Shown: positions 63,611-64,000 of the stretch, one piece after another
Position numbering within the stretch: position 1 is the stretch's first letter
How the letters are laid out: every line of letters starts with the position of its first letter
Assembly (NCBI RefSeq): GCF_932526225.1
Contig: NC_064035.1
Span: forward strand, 3,161,501 to 3,225,500
Source: Nematostella vectensis
Taxonomy: Eukaryota > Cnidaria > Anthozoa > Actiniaria > Edwardsiidae
Length of the DNA stretch: 64,000 bases
Direction: 5' to 3'
The notes under the pieces: model-generated
Told to the model about the DNA's origin: nothing
What the model saw: only the letters and a program-made list of their open reading frames with translations
The model's database searches: none
Translations under genes and position numbers: made by a program

Positions 63611-64000
63611 ACAAATCTTTGCTGGGCTCTATCATGTATCTAATATCTGTTTAATCCCTTCCTTCTCCCCAATTACTGTAAATAGGAACACGAGGTACTG
63701 CGAATTTGAGATTTTATGCTTTTGATATGTGGTCATTCCAAAGAGTTAGATTTAGCTGCAGTGTTTTTGGTCTGGGATTCGGGATGTTGGGTATGGCACA
63801 GAGGGCTATCGTTCGGCGTCTGAGAGAGGGAGGAAATGAGATGATAAATCGATCCCTCTTTCTAAGTGCGTGCGAACCACATCCGTGATAAAGCGCATCA
63901 TTCACACCCTGGAATAGGAAAGTGCTCAAGATAACTCTATTATCGATTTCTATATAAAGCAACGGACTGAAATGTTAGTAAATCCCGCGAATTATTTTAA
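63611..64000. other. right edge of window, nothing recognised
   Basis: No feature seen beyond short frames on both strands. Confidence 0.4.

Overview
The window looks like nuclear DNA from an invertebrate animal. The genes have many small GT-AG introns, the proteins are clearly metazoan, there are metazoan-type bHLH genes, and the mobile elements include a tRNA-derived SINE, LINE-like tails and MITEs with TTAA or 5-bp target duplications. The gene set and moderately AT-rich composition fit a cnidarian, perhaps an anthozoan. That placement is an inference; the sequence alone does not prove it.

Layout, left to right. (1) 1-6032, plus strand: the 3' part of DDX23/PRP28, a spliceosomal DEAD-box helicase, entering the window mid-gene. 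(2) 8314-12292, minus strand: a three-exon cytochrome c oxidase subunit 7A-like gene whose first intron is almost entirely a 35-bp minisatellite. (3) 12720-31467, plus strand: a complete separase gene (ESPL1) of about 29 exons and about 2,080 residues, head-to-head with the COX7A-like gene across about 430 bp. (4) 33398-34131 and 37605-37977, minus strand: two related group-A bHLH transcription factor genes in tandem with an intron at the same codon phase. (5) 43329-60422, plus strand: aladin (AAAS), a WD-repeat nucleoporin, with one N-terminal stretch I could not place. (6) 60423-64000: mostly without recognised genes, except a possible terminal exon of an unknown gene at 63359-63610. Intergenic stretches hold mobile-element remnants.

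The most striking property is shared by the four intron-rich genes. Introns have repeatedly grown by tandem duplication of the exon-intron junction itself. Some arrays carry copies of a 5' splice site (DDX23 intron at 379-417; separase at 24855, 27171 and 27954-28630). Others carry copies of a 3' splice site or its pyrimidine tract (DDX23 at 3981-4477; separase at 28632-30600; AAAS at 49304-50152 and 56892-59827). The last coding exon of separase also has decayed copies downstream, ending in a near-perfect 96-bp palindrome. One separase intron is filled from both ends, by a donor-derived 57-bp array and an acceptor-derived 73-bp array, and lies between the substrate-fold exon and the exon with the catalytic His and Cys. 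A TTAA-flanked MITE has landed inside that second array.

The genes do not form one pathway. DDX23 acts in splicing, COX7A in respiration, separase in sister-chromatid separation and AAAS at the nuclear pore. Their adjacency is best read as ordinary animal synteny.
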